A stretch of 64,000 bases of DNA from Lepiota brunneoincarnata. Its lineage: Eukaryota > Basidiomycota > Agaricomycetes > Agaricales > Agaricaceae. Every line of letters begins with the position of its first letter. Within the stretch, counting starts at the first letter, position 1. Made by a program: the position numbers and the translations under genes. This document shows, in pieces, positions 34,359 to 45,863 of this stretch. The DNA lies in assembly GCA_023014365.1 (NCBI GenBank), contig JAEBUN010000023.1, positions 1-64,000 on the forward strand. Direction: 5' to 3'. The notes below the pieces were generated by a model. It saw only the letters and a program-made list of their open reading frames with translations. It did no database searches and had not been told where the DNA came from.

Positions 34359-37300
34359 TTCTTACTCTCACTCCCAGAAGGACATTTTCTTGATAAACTC
34401 TGTTCAATTATGACTTTCCCCAAATAAATGATCCCTTTTCCTACCCATCAAGATTTGGAGTGAGTGGACATCAAAACCCATGGCCATCACTGCCCTGATA
34501 GACTCAGGAGCTCAAGGGAATTTCATCTCCCACAAAGTTGTTGAATGACATGGCTATCAAACCAAATGGTTGAACCAACTGATTCCTCTCAGCAACATTG
34601 ACGGAACTGACAACCAACATGGCAAGATCCATGAATACATCAAAATCAGAACCATCATTAATAGAAGAGACTGCATGCTAGAAGCATATGTCACAAACAC
34701 TGGTGAGAAAGATCTCATCATTGGATTTCCCTGGCTGGAACAATACAATCCCGACATCAACTGGAAGACCAAGACATTTTCTTGGAAACCCCAAATCAAT
34801 CATCAAGACTTCTCAAAACTCCTCAGAACCCTACGATGACCCATCGAACTCAACTCCATTGCCATGGATATAATGGCTGGGAAAACTTCCCAACCCAAAG
34901 ACAACCCAGAAGAATACATTAACCTGTCAAACATTGACCTCAACACCTTCTCTCTAGAAAGAGAAATGAACCTGATGCTTCTAACCCCATTAGAAGTAAA
35001 CGCCAAAGCTACACATGCCACAATGCTCCACAATGAGCAACATAATCCGATAAAATTGGCAAACCAGAAAGGAAAACAACTGGAATCAAACAAGGAACCA
35101 CCTGAGATCCCTTGGAAATTTTCCCGATGGGCAAAAATATTCAACAAAAAAGCCTCCAAATGATTCCCACCATCAAGAACATTTGATTTGATCACAAAAT
35201 TGAACTAAAACCATATCAAGTGGCACCTGCTGAAGAAAATGTGCTCAAGGAATTTATAGACGAAAACCTCTGAAAAGGGTACATCCGCCCCTCAAAATCC
35301 CCTATGGCATCACCATTCTTCTTTGTTGCCAAGAAAGGAGGAGACCTCTGACCCTGCCAAGACCATTGTTACCTCAACAATCACACTGTCAAAAACACAT
35401 ACCCAGTCCCCATGATCTCCTCTATCATGGATAAACTCAAAGGAGCTAAGTACTTCACTAAGCTTGACATCTGCCTAGGATACAATAACATCAGAATCAA
35501 AGATGGTGATCAATGGAAAGCAGTGTTCAAGACTCCTATGGGTCTTTTTGAACCAACTGTGATGTTTTCCGGACTTTGCAACAGTCCTGTGACATTCCAA
35601 CATATGATGGACACATTATTCCCTGAGATAATGGAGAAAGGAGGAATCATCATCTATATGGATGACATCCTAATCTACAGTAAAACCCAAGAAGAAACTG
35701 ACCAACTTACAGAAAAAGTACTGCAAATTCTGCAGGAAAATGACCTCTACCTCAAAACAGAGAAATGCAAGTTCAACAAACAATGACTCAAATACCTTGG
35801 CATGATCATCACACCAGACAAAATTAAAATGGACCCTGGAAAACTCAAGGGAATAGAAGACTGGCCAGTGCCAAAAACAGTCTGACACATTTGGAAATTT
35901 ATCGGATTCTGTAACTTCTACCAGAAGTTCATCCGCAGCTACTCCCACCACACCAAACCCCTTAACCAACTCCTATCCAAATCAAACAAATTTGAATGGA
36001 AAGAAGAACAACAAAAAGCATTTGAAACACTCAAAAACAAATTCTTAAAGGAACCGGTACTCCTCATGCCCAACTCCACAAAACCCTTTGAAATAGAAGC
36101 TGATGCTTCCAAATTTGCATCAGGAGCAGTCCTGTACCAACACAATATCAACAGAATATGGAAACCCATATCATTCTATTCAAAGATGTTTGGACCAGCA
36201 GAATGCAACTATGACATCTATGACAGGGATTTACCACCTCTCCTCTGCACCACAGTAGCATTATATATGGCATGGTATGGCCAGAATGCACAGAGAGAAC
36301 ACTCGTGGCAGGTCACTGGGTAGACCGAAATCAAAGGGACCTTTTTCCCTGCTGGGCATGGACTAGAGCATAAGCATCATTCAGCTCTTTGAGGTAAAAA
36401 CCTTAAATACCTTCGTGCTTAGCTATTATCCAAGCCCTCAAAGAATGGTGCCACTACCTCCTTGGCAGCCCCCACACTGTCCATATCAGAACAGATCATC
36501 AAAACCTAACATACTGGCGTAAACCCCAGAAAATCAACTGCTGACAAGCACAATGGGTCCAGACCCTCGCAGACTACAACTTCAAACTAGAACACATCCC
36601 AGGATCAAAGATCCCTGCACCAGATGCTCTATCAAGACATCCAGACCACATCCCTGATGAGGATAACTATAACAAAGACATTACCATGCTTCCAGACAAC
36701 CTCTTTGTCACAACAGCCAACATAGAAGATCAAAACTTGATCACAGTACTCCCAGAACACCTCTTTATTGCCACCATTGATATGGAACTCCAAGAAAGAA
36801 TCATGGAATCACCCAAATATGACATCAGAACCACTGAAGCATTCAAACTCCTAAAAGAATCCCACCCTAACACTACCAATAAAGACTTTGGAACAGTCCT
36901 GACCTCAAATGGTCCACTCCTCACGTTCCAAGAATGTGTCATTATTCCAGAAGACCTCCAACTCAGATGCAATGTCATCACAAGATACCATGACCCCCCT
37001 ACACATGGCCACCCTGGAGAACAAGAAACATACTGCCTTGCCAAGAAAGAAGTATATTGGCCAGGAATGTCAATGTTCATAAAGAATTATGTCAAAGGCT
37101 GTCCTGAGTGTCAGCAACACAAAATCATATGCAGACCGGATCATGCACCGACTCAACTGATTCCACTATCATCTTCCAAATGCCCATTTGCTCAAATATC
37201 ATGGGATCTTATCACTGGTCTACTGCCTAGCACCAGCCATAATGCGATATTGTCTGTGGTGGACCACAGCCGTACAAAGGGGGTAATTTTCATCCCAACC

Positions 37301-38301
37301 TCAGATCAATCAAATGCTGATGACATTGGATGATTATTAATAGAAAAAGTCTTCACTAGGTTCGGACTACCTGACAAGATCATATCAGATTGAGATCCCA
37401 GATTCACCACCAACTCACTCCAAGAGCTAGCCAAGCACCTAAATATCCAACAAGCATTCTCAACCGCATACCATCCCCGGACAGATGGTTCCACCAAATG
37501 ATACAACTAGGAAATTGAAACCTACTTGCCATATACTGCACCAGGAACCCCCTTGACTGGTCAGAAACCCTCCCTATCACCAAGTTTGCACACAACTCCA
37601 AAATACATGCCTCAAGGCAGAAATCCCCATTTGAACTAATCATGGGCTACAACCCTCTGCTGATACCCATGGTAATGGAAACATCAAATTTTCCATCAGT
37701 AGATGAACACATCAGACTCCTTGACAATGCCAGAAAAGAAGCACATGCGGCACACCAACTCTCTGCCAATATTATGAAACAAAGAACCAGAAGAACTGTC
37801 AAACCCCTTGAAACACATCAAAAAGTATGGCTAGAAGCCAAGAACCTCAAACTCCCCTTCATTTCCAACAAAATATCCCCAAAACAACTAGGACCTTTCC
37901 TTATCTCAGAAGTCTTATTGCCACTGACATACAAATTAAAACTTCTAATCAAATGGAAGATACACCCAGTATTCCACTGAAATCTTCTAACCCCATATAC
38001 TGAAACAGAAGCATACAGATCTCATCTGACTCCACCACCACCAGACATCATCAATGAAGAAGAAGAATACGAAATAGAAGCTATTCTTAATCACCACCAA
38101 TATTGCAGAAAACTCCAATACTACATACATTGGAAAGGATACTCCTACATGGAGAACCAATGGATATCCAAAGAAGAACTCTGCAATAACGCTGATGAAT
38201 ACTTGGAAGAGTATAAAGAAGAACACCAATTCAACAGCAATAACCAAGAACTATCCAGAACTTACCAGAAGCAACTTCACTCTCATGCCAAACGTACTTA
38301 A
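34359..38301 (+). pseudogene. E2 pol, heavily decayed
   Basis: Protease (DSGAQGNFIS), RT (FTKLDICLGYNN, IYMDDILIYSKT), RNase H (EADASKFASGAVL), integrase zinc finger (CPECQQHK) and core, and a decayed chromodomain (YEIEAILNHHQY) follow in order. Stops occur at many former CGA codons (for example 35161, 35784, 37332). About 30 bp is missing near 35205 compared with E3, and a foreign insertion of about 193 bp lies at 36230-36422. It ends KRT-TAA at 38299, two bases before ORF3. Confidence 0.9.
36230..36422. other. unidentified insertion of about 193 bp in E2 RNase H
   Basis: E3 reads directly from ACAGGGA into ACTTCTTGCAATTATC. E2 has about 193 extra bases here, running from TTTACCACCTCTCC to CCTTCGTGCTTAG. 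There is no clear terminal repeat or target duplication. It keeps several CpG sites, unlike its surroundings. Origin unknown. Confidence 0.6.
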
Positions 38302-38367
38302 AGATGCCCATGAACCTCGACCTCACTCACCCCCAAACCACTCCCCCTTACTCTACCACACCCTCTC

Positions 38368-38753
38368 TGTTATCAGAAGCCACATCAGAAGGACGGTTAC
38401 TTTTAGTTCACATTCCCATGTCACTATGAAACCATCAGTAGTGTACATCAGAAGGACTATTCTTAGTATACGCCTCATGTTTTCTTATCTCTGACTCATA
38501 GTTACTCCAGTCCGAACTATTATAGTAGGAGTACAGCCACACTTAGAAGTATATAAGAATACAGTACAATACCTTGTATCCTTATCTTAGTGTTATACAG
38601 TTCTTGCCTCCTATACCTCTTTGCCCTTAAACTGGCTGGACTATAGTGCTCCATCGTCTCCAAGTCACGCTCAGTAGGACAGGACCAAGTCTGTATAGAC
38701 ATCTTGTGTCGAACCCTGTGCTACTCAAGAGTAAACCCCTAATCCGGGTAACA
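38368..38753 (+). repeat. E3 5' LTR
   Basis: TGTTATCAGAAGCC to CCGGGTAACA. TATATAAG lies at 38550-38557 and the predicted transcript start near 38583. Confidence 0.95.
38550..38594 (+). promoter_or_regulatory. family-A promoter and self-primer donor (E3)
   Basis: A TATATAAG box is followed 33 bases later by TATCTTAGTGTT (38583-38594). If transcription starts at about 38583, this 12-mer is the 5' end of the RNA, and it is exactly complementary to the primer-binding site after the LTR. The arrangement is conserved in E1 and E2 and in the solo LTRs. Confidence 0.6.
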
Positions 38754-38754
38754 A

Positions 38755-38766
38755 AACACTAAGATA
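38755..38766 (+). promoter_or_regulatory. E3 primer-binding site
   Basis: AACACTAAGATA, one base after the LTR. It matches no tRNA 3' end I recognise (no TGG start) and is the exact reverse complement of 38583-38594. Confidence 0.7.
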
Positions 38767-38782
38767 CTCTGCTGCTTATCTC

Positions 38783-39112
38783 TTGCTTGCCCTCCACTCT
38801 GCTCTGCTCTGCCGACGTACTAAACATGTTGAGGTACCCTGGTCGTTCAAAACAACGTGCGAAAGAAAACCGCCTCTCTGTGTAGCCATCGCTACATCCC
38901 TCAACCTCTCCCTGCCAGAAGACCTGGCTTACCTACTCATTTTTGTTTTCACTTCTACCACCACCCTCATCGCCTACCGAATCATCACCCTAGAACTCGA
39001 ATGTATCACGTGCCCTTGTCACTGCTGCATCATCAGATCGTGGAACCTATACTCAGGGATATCCATCATTGCAACCCAATTTTTCATTCTTCTAGTGATA
39101 ATCGATCGCTAG
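38783..39112 (+). CDS. E3 ORF0, small hydrophobic protein
   Basis: 109 residues starting 30 bp after the LTR. The N-terminal half is basic (RRTKHVEVPW, CERKPP). Then come the hydrophobic segment LAYLLIFVFTSTTTLIAY, a Cys-rich loop ECITCPCHCC and a second hydrophobic segment SIIATQFFILLVII. It ends TAG at 39110. This frame is the same as that of gag, separated from it by TAG, eleven codons and a TGA. The topology suggests a two-pass membrane peptide. The reading is conserved with E1, but an overlapping frame is also open here (38857-39186), so the coding claim is tentative. Confidence 0.45.
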   Translation: MLALHSALLCRRTKHVEVPWSFKTTCERKPPLCVAIATSLNLSLPEDLAYLLIFVFTSTTTLIAYRIITLELECITCPCHCCIIRSWNLYSGISIIATQFFILLVIIDR

Positions 39113-39124
39113 ACAACTGCCACC

Positions 39125-40924
39125 ATGCCTCCAAAGAAGTTCTCAGCCTGAGACACTCCATCACCTCCTCCCAAATCAAGAAGTAGAATCTCAGGATCAG
39201 GAACCCAAAACCCGGATCCCAGAAGAAATCCTATCCCCACTCAGACACCATCCCCATTCTATCCTCCATCCCCATTTGACTCACCCACTCCAAGTACATC
39301 AACATGCACAAGAACAAGTTTTGCCAACAAACTAGCAGAACGACAAAGAATACAACATGAAAGAGAATTAAAAGAACATTACAAACAAGAAGAAAGAGAA
39401 CGCAAACAAGCCGAAGAATACTGTGCTAAAGTAGACCCATTAAATGACTACAAACTCCAAAGACTTAAAAATGCCCTCAAGCAACCAAGAGGACTTTCCA
39501 GATCAGAAGAAAACTTACTCACACGCCACGAATACGCAGTAAATCAGGGAAGAACTCCCCCAGCAGATAATGACTCTGATGTCTATATAACAGACAACAA
39601 CCAATCGGATCCCGATCCACAACCACCTGCACTACCCACACCAACCGCACCCTTGACCCTACCAGCTCCCCCTCTGCAACCAACACAACCCCCATCACCA
39701 CCACCACCGCTGCCACCTGGACAATTACAAATAATGGCTGCCGCACCTACCCCAAAGGAGTTAGGACTCCTCAAACCCATTGCCTTCGATGGAACTAGAA
39801 GACTATTCGAAGATTGGATCTTCCAATGCGAAGTTTACGTGCTCGCTAATGCGACCACTTACAACACCAACCTTGCTAGGACCCTATTCATCCTTTCGAC
39901 AATGCAATCAGGAGATGCCCGAGCCTGGGCTAGACAATACCTCCATGAGAGAAATGCCCAAAACCAACAAGGGCAACCCATAGCCATGGAGTCATGGGAC
40001 AACTTTACTGCCCAGCTCAGAGCCGACTTCACCCCGGCAGATGAACACACATATGCACACACCAGACTTCAAACCCTGCACCAAGCAGGCAAACCAATGA
40101 CTGAATTCAATGCTCAGTTCAAAGAACTTGTCCGTCAATCTGGACTAAACGAAGATCGCACCTTGATCGATCTATACTGCAAGGCAATCGACCACTGCAT
40201 TGCCATGAAGATCGACGAATCGGAAAACCCTCCGACAACTATTGCCACTTGGTACACCTGAGCCAATAAGCTCAATGACAATTTCCACCGAATCAATGCC
40301 CTCTATGGCACTCCTAAAAACATGTTTCCCCAAAGAAACCAGTATCAACCCAACCGTGGACCAAACTGTCCAAACAACAACGTGCCCTATGCACAATTCT
40401 ATCAAAGGAGCAATGCTCCACATTTCACCCCACGAGACCCACACGCCATGGAAATAGACCATGTTGCAATGGAAGAAGGATTCGAAGATCCTTATCCTGA
40501 AATTCCACAACCGGAATATGCCGAAGAAAACTCCGCACAAGAACCATTGGAGTTAGATGCCATTGTCACCGGACAACAAATGAAATCATACCAGAAACAA
40601 GAATGCTTCCGATGTGGAGCCAAAGATCATTGGGTCAGCAAATGCCCTCAACCACCACCAACTAGACACTTCCCAGGAATGCATACTAATCCCCCTTGTC
40701 CTACAAGAAACCCCAATTGTCCCTTCCCTGGGCAACAAAACACCCGTCCCGGATTTCCAAACCAGAACACACAACAATCACCGCAACGCAAGTATTCCCT
40801 TGCCATCGCAGAAGTCGCATCTCAGATGCGTCAAATGGTCGATGATCTCGATCCTGAACTCCAACAAGAGCTCCACTCTGCACTAGCCAAGGACCTGGAG
40901 ATGCATCCATTCCAGGATTTTTAA
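39125..40924 (+). pseudogene. E3 gag with proline-rich and coiled-coil leader
   Basis: From ATG 39125 (MPPKKFSA) the frame meets TGA at codon 8 (39146-39148), a stop also present in E1 and E2. It then runs through a Pro-rich part, a coiled coil (RQRIQHERELKEHYKQEE) and a second Pro-rich part to MAAAPTPKELG (ATG 39734), the likely start of gag proper. The gag core contains LFEDWIFQCEVYVLANATTY, AWARQYLHERNA and WDNFTAQLRADFTPADEH. A TGA at 40259-40261 follows WYT. The zinc knuckle CFRCGAKDHWVSKCPQ lies at about 40606-40653. It ends EDLEMHPFQDF-like at 40922. Repair of a single codon separates gag proper from intact. Confidence 0.92.
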
Positions 40925-40975
40925 AAAGGAATGCTGTCGACCAATGTGCCCCTGCACATTCCAGAACTCAGAAGG

Positions 40976-43900
40976 ACATTTTGTACTCTCACTCCCAGAA
41001 GGACATTTTCTCGATAAACTCTGTACAATTACGACTATCCCCGAATAAATGATCCCTTTTCTTACCCATCGAGATTTGGAGTGAATGGACATCAAAACCT
41101 GTGGCCATCACTGCCCTGATAGACTCAGGAGCCCAAGGGAACTTCATCTCCCACAAAGTCGTTGAACGACATGGTTATCAAACCAAACAGCTGGACCAAC
41201 CAATTCCACTCAGTAACGTTGACGGAACTGATAATCAACATGGCAAGATCCATGAATACATCAAAATCAAAACCATCATCGATGGAAGAGATTGCATGCT
41301 AGAAGCGTACGTCACAAACACTGGTGAGAAAGACCTCATCATCGGATTTCCCTGGTTGAAACAATACAATCCCGACATCAACTGGAAGACTAAGACGTTT
41401 TCTTGGAAGCCACAAATCGATCACCAGGACTTTTCCAAACTCCTCAGAACCCTACAACGACCTGTCGAACTCAACTCCATCGCCATGGACATAATGGCTG
41501 GAAAGACCTCCCAACCCGAGGAAAACCCCGAAGAATACGTCAACCTATCAAATGTTGACCTTGACACCTTCTCTTTGGAAAGAGAAATGAACCCAATGCT
41601 TCTAACCCCATTAGAAGTAAACACCAAAGCGACACATGCCACAACACTCCACAATGAGCAACACAACCCAACAAAATTGGCAAACAAAAAAGGAAAACAA
41701 CCGGAATCAAACAAGGAACCACCTGAGATCCCTCAGAGATTTGCCCGATGGGCTAAAATATTCAACAAAAAAGCCTCCGAACGATTCCCACCATCAAGAA
41801 CGTTTGATCACGAAATCGAACTAAAACCAACATTCGAAGCAAAATTGATGAAACCTTATCAAGTGGCACCTGCCGAAGAAAAAGCGCTGAAGGAATTCAT
41901 AGACGAAAACCTCCGAAAAGGCTACATCTGCCCCTCAAAATCCCCTATGGCATCACCCTTCTTTTTCGTTGCCAAGAAAGGAGGAGACCTCCGACCCTGC
42001 CAAGACTATCGTTATCTAAACGATCATACTGTCAAAAATGCTTACCCAATCCCCATGATTTCCTCTATCATGGATAAACTCAAAGGAGCTAAGTATTTCA
42101 CTAAGCTCGACGTCCACCTAGGATACAATAACATCAGAATCAAAGATGGTGATCAATGGAAAGCAGCGTTCAAGACTCCCATGGGTCTTTTCGAACTGAC
42201 TGTCATGTTTTTCAGACTCTGCAACAGTCCTGCAACGTTCCAACATATGATGGACACGTTATTCTCCGAAATAATGGAAAAAGGAGGCATCATCATCTAC
42301 ATGGATGATATCCTAATCTACAGTAAAACCCAGGAAGAAACTGACCGACTTATGGAAAGAGTACTGCAGATCCTGCAGGAAAACGACCTCTACCTCAAAA
42401 CGGAGAAATGCAAGTTCAACAAACAATGACTTGAATATCTTGGCATGATCATCACGCCAGACGAGATCAAAATGGATCCCAGAAAACTCAAGGGAATAGA
42501 AGACTGGCCAGTGCCAAAAACAGTCCAACACATTTGGAAATTCATCGGATTCTGTAACTTCTACCGGAAGTTCATTCGCAACTACTCACACCACACCAAA
42601 CCCCTGAACCAACTCCTTTCAAAATCGAACAAATTTGAATGGAAAGAAGAACAACAGAAAGCATTCGAAACGCTCAAAAACGAATTCTTAAAGGAACCGG
42701 TACTCCTCATGCCCGACTCCACAAAACCCTTTGAAATAGAAGCCGATGCTTCCAAATTCGCATCAGGAGCTGTCCTGTATCAACACAACATCAACGGAAT
42801 ACGGAAACCCGTATCATTCTATTCAAAGACGTTCAGACCAGCAGAACGCAACTACAATATCTACAACAGGGAACTTCTTGCAATTATCTGAGCCCTCGAA
42901 GAATGGCGCCATTACCTCCTTGGCAGTCCCCATACCGTTCGTATCAGAACGGATCACCAAAACCTAACATACTGGTGCAAACCCCAGAAAATCAACCACC
43001 GACAAGCACGATGGGTCCAGACCCTCGCTGACTACAACTTCAAATTAGAACATGTCCCAGGATCAAAGATCCCTGCACCAGACGCTCTATCAAGACATCC
43101 AGACCACATCCCTGATGAGGATAATGATAACGAAGACGTCACCATGCTTCCAAACAACCTCTTTGTCGCCACCGCTGACATAGAAGATCAAAACCTGATC
43201 ACAGTACTCCCAGAACATCTCTTTATTGCCACAGTCGATATGAAGCTCCAAGTAAAAATCACGGAATCACCCAAATATGATGCTAGAACCACCAAAGCGT
43301 TCAAACTCCTGAAGGAAACACACCCTAATGCCGCCGATAACAATTTCAGAACAGTTCCAACCTCAAATGGTCCACTCCTCACATTCCAAGAACGTGTCAT
43401 CATTCCAGAAGACCTCCAACTCAGACGTGATGTCATTGCAAGATACCACGACCACCCTACACATGGCCACCCCGGAGAACAGGAAACATACCGCCTAACC
43501 AAGAAAGAAGTATATTGGCCAGGGATGTCGACATTCATAAAGAACTATGTCAAAGGCTGTCCAGAGTGTCAGCAACACAAAATCATATGCAGACCGGATC
43601 GCACACCAACTCAACTGATCCCACCATCATCCTCCACCTGCCCATTTGCCCAGATCTCATGGGATCTTATCACCAGTCTACCGCCTAGTGCTGGCCATAA
43701 CGCAATATTGTCCATGGTGGACCACGGCCTTACAAAGGGGGTAATTTTCATCCCAACCTCAGATCGATCAAACGCCGACAACATCGGACAGCTATTAATA
43801 GAAAAAGTCTTCACCAGATTTGGACTACCCGACAAAATCATATCAGATCAAGACCCCAGATTTGTCAAACGACTAAACATCCAACAGGCATTCTCAACTG

Positions 43901-44736
43901 CATACCATCCCCAGACAGATGGTTCCACCAAACGATACAATCAGGAAATTGAAACCTACCTTGCCATATACTGCACCAGAAACCCTCTTGACTGGTCAGA
44001 AACCCTCCCTATTGCCGAGTTTGCACACAACTCCAAAATACATGCCTCAAGGCAGAAATCCCCATTTGAACTAATCATGGGATACAACCCTCCGCCGATA
44101 CCCACAGTAATGGAAACATCGAACTTTCCATCAGTAGACAAACGCATCAGACTCCTTGATGATGCCAGAAAAGAAGCACACGCGGCACATCAACTCTCCA
44201 CCAATATTATGAAACAAAGAACCAGAAGAACTGTCAAACCCCTTGAAACACATCAAAAAGTATGGCTAGAAGCCAAGAACCTCAAACTCCCCTTCATTTC
44301 CAACAAAATATCCCCAAAACAACTAGGACCTTTCCTTATCTCAGAAGTCTTATCGCCACTCACCTACAAGCTAAAACTTCCAATCAAATGGAAAATACAC
44401 CCAGTATTCCACAGAAACCTTCTAACCCCATATACCGAAACAGAAGCATACAGATCTCATCTGACTCCACCACCACCAGACATCATCAACGAAGAAGAAG
44501 AATATGAAATAGAAGCCATTCTAAATCACCGCCAACACCGTGGAAAACTCCAATATTACGTCAAATGGAAAGGATACCCCCACACGGAGAACGAACGGAT
44601 CACCGATGAAACACTCCATGCAAACGCCAAAGAATACTTAACCAAGTATAAAGAAGCTCATGGAATTCTCCAGAAAGAACAGGAACCCACCAGAACCAAC
44701 CAAAGACAACTTCGCTCCCACACCAAACGTACTTAA
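40976..44736 (+). pseudogene. E3 pol
   Basis: The frame lies -1 relative to gag and begins near 40976. TGA stops lie at about 41048, 42427-42429 (after FNKQ) and 42889-42891 (in RNase H). Motifs: protease DSGAQGNFIS; RT FTKLDVHLGYNN, YMDDILIYS, with FFRLCNSP where E1 has FFGLCNSP; RNase H EADASKFASG and IRTDHQNL; integrase HPGEQETYR, CPECQQHK, WDLITSLPPS, ISDQDPRF; chromodomain YEIEAILNHRQHRGKLQYYVKWKGY. Eight codons (ANSLRQLA in E1) are deleted after DPRFV. The third acidic position reads TKR (AAA, 43930-43932). It ends TAA, then AG, then the ORF3a ATG. Confidence 0.93.
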
Positions 44737-44738
44737 AG

Positions 44739-45863
44739 ATGCCCATGAACCTTGACCTCACTTGCCCCCAAACTACTCCCCCTTTTTCAACAACCCCTTC
44801 ACCAACTTCCTCATCATCCTCCGTCGTCATCATAAACAATGCAAGCGTTGAACATACTACACTTCAGACAACTCCTGTTTCGGTGCCGTCTCCCTACACC
44901 CCCTCTCACACCTTCGCCGCAACATATGCCTCCCTCAAGGATGAGACCCCTGACCCCAACGACACCCCAGAACCAACAGCCACCCCAGCCGCCTCCCTTA
45001 GATACCATACAGCTGGAGTACGATCATATGGACCAGATCACCCTTCTGACGGAGATCTGTGTGAGGCTGCCACCAACAGAGCCTTTACGACTAAATTGGA
45101 ACACACTTCAATTTCAGAATACGACCAACAACTCTGGTATGACTATACCCACCACGTACGACAGACTAAGGCTCTCGCTACTGCATACAATACGCAACGT
45201 GCCTGGGCAGAATCACTCGAGCAACTTCTCCACTCAAGATCGGGCCTCATGTCCGAGGTGTCAAAGAACCTACCCAAACAAAATGAGGTACATACCTTGC
45301 AGCCCCCCACCGCAACCATCCCCACCACTACCACGACGACCACTGCTGCTATCATCACCACTGTCCCCAACAAGGGAAGAAAGCCCACCAGTGTCAGAAA
45401 TCCCTTCAGACTTCTCACCCCCACCAAGGACACCACCCACACCATCGCCAATAACAACGTCCCAATTCAGAACTCCCCCAACCCCATTCACTCACGAACC
45501 AACCCCCGAACCACCAACAGATCAGTCTGCATCCAATGCAGACACACAGAACACTGGGCCATGGATTGCCCCCAATTTGCCTGCCTCGGATGCAAGCAAT
45601 ATGCCCCAGGGCATTACTCATACGACTGCATCAAATATAGATGCCCCCACTGTGCTGTCTTCCAACCGCGCCATAAATGGACCGAATGCCCAAGTCGAAA
45701 GACTCGACACGCCCCCTACTCCAGAAATCCTACAACCCGTCCCTTGACCACTCCCACAACTCACCATCGATACATCAACCTCACCCATGATGATTACTAC
45801 GAGGAATGCTACAACGATGTGGCCGAATCAAACATTACAGGAGAACCATGCAGTTCCTTCTGA
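44739..45863 (+). CDS. E3 ORF3a, zinc-knuckle protein downstream of pol
   Basis: An intact 374-codon frame whose ATG is two bases past the pol stop. The N-terminal third is Thr/Pro/Ser-rich. A middle part (about 95-175) looks folded (KLEHTSISEYDQQLWYDYTH, ALATAYNTQRAWAESLEQLL). A low-complexity linker follows, and then a Cys/His region (about 265-330): CIQCRHTEHWAMDC (CCHC knuckle), CLGCKQYAPGHYSYDC and CPHCAVFQPRHKWTEC, which gives three knuckle-like C-x2-C-x-H-x-C units in tandem. It ends GEPCSSF. It sits where env lies in retroviruses but shows no signal peptide or membrane segment, so an envelope role is not supported. RNA or DNA binding is inferred. It overlaps ORF3b over nearly its whole length. 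Confidence 0.7.
   Translation: MPMNLDLTCPQTTPPFSTTPSPTSSSSSVVIINNASVEHTTLQTTPVSVPSPYTPSHTFAATYASLKDETPDPNDTPEPTATPAASLRYHTAGVRSYGPDHPSDGDLCEAATNRAFTTKLEHTSISEYDQQLWYDYTHHVRQTKALATAYNTQRAWAESLEQLLHSRSGLMSEVSKNLPKQNEVHTLQPPTATIPTTTTTTTAAIITTVPNKGRKPTSVRNPFRLLTPTKDTTHTIANNNVPIQNSPNPIHSRTNPRTTNRSVCIQCRHTEHWAMDCPQFACLGCKQYAPGHYSYDCIKYRCPHCAVFQPRHKWTECPSRKTRHAPYSRNPTTRPLTTPTTHHRYINLTHDDYYEECYNDVAESNITGEPCSSF

Noticed and set aside
44739..45863. ORF3a as an envelope glycoprotein
   Set aside because: Its position after pol suggests env, but there is no signal peptide, transmembrane segment or glycosylation-rich ectodomain. Zinc knuckles point to nucleic-acid binding.
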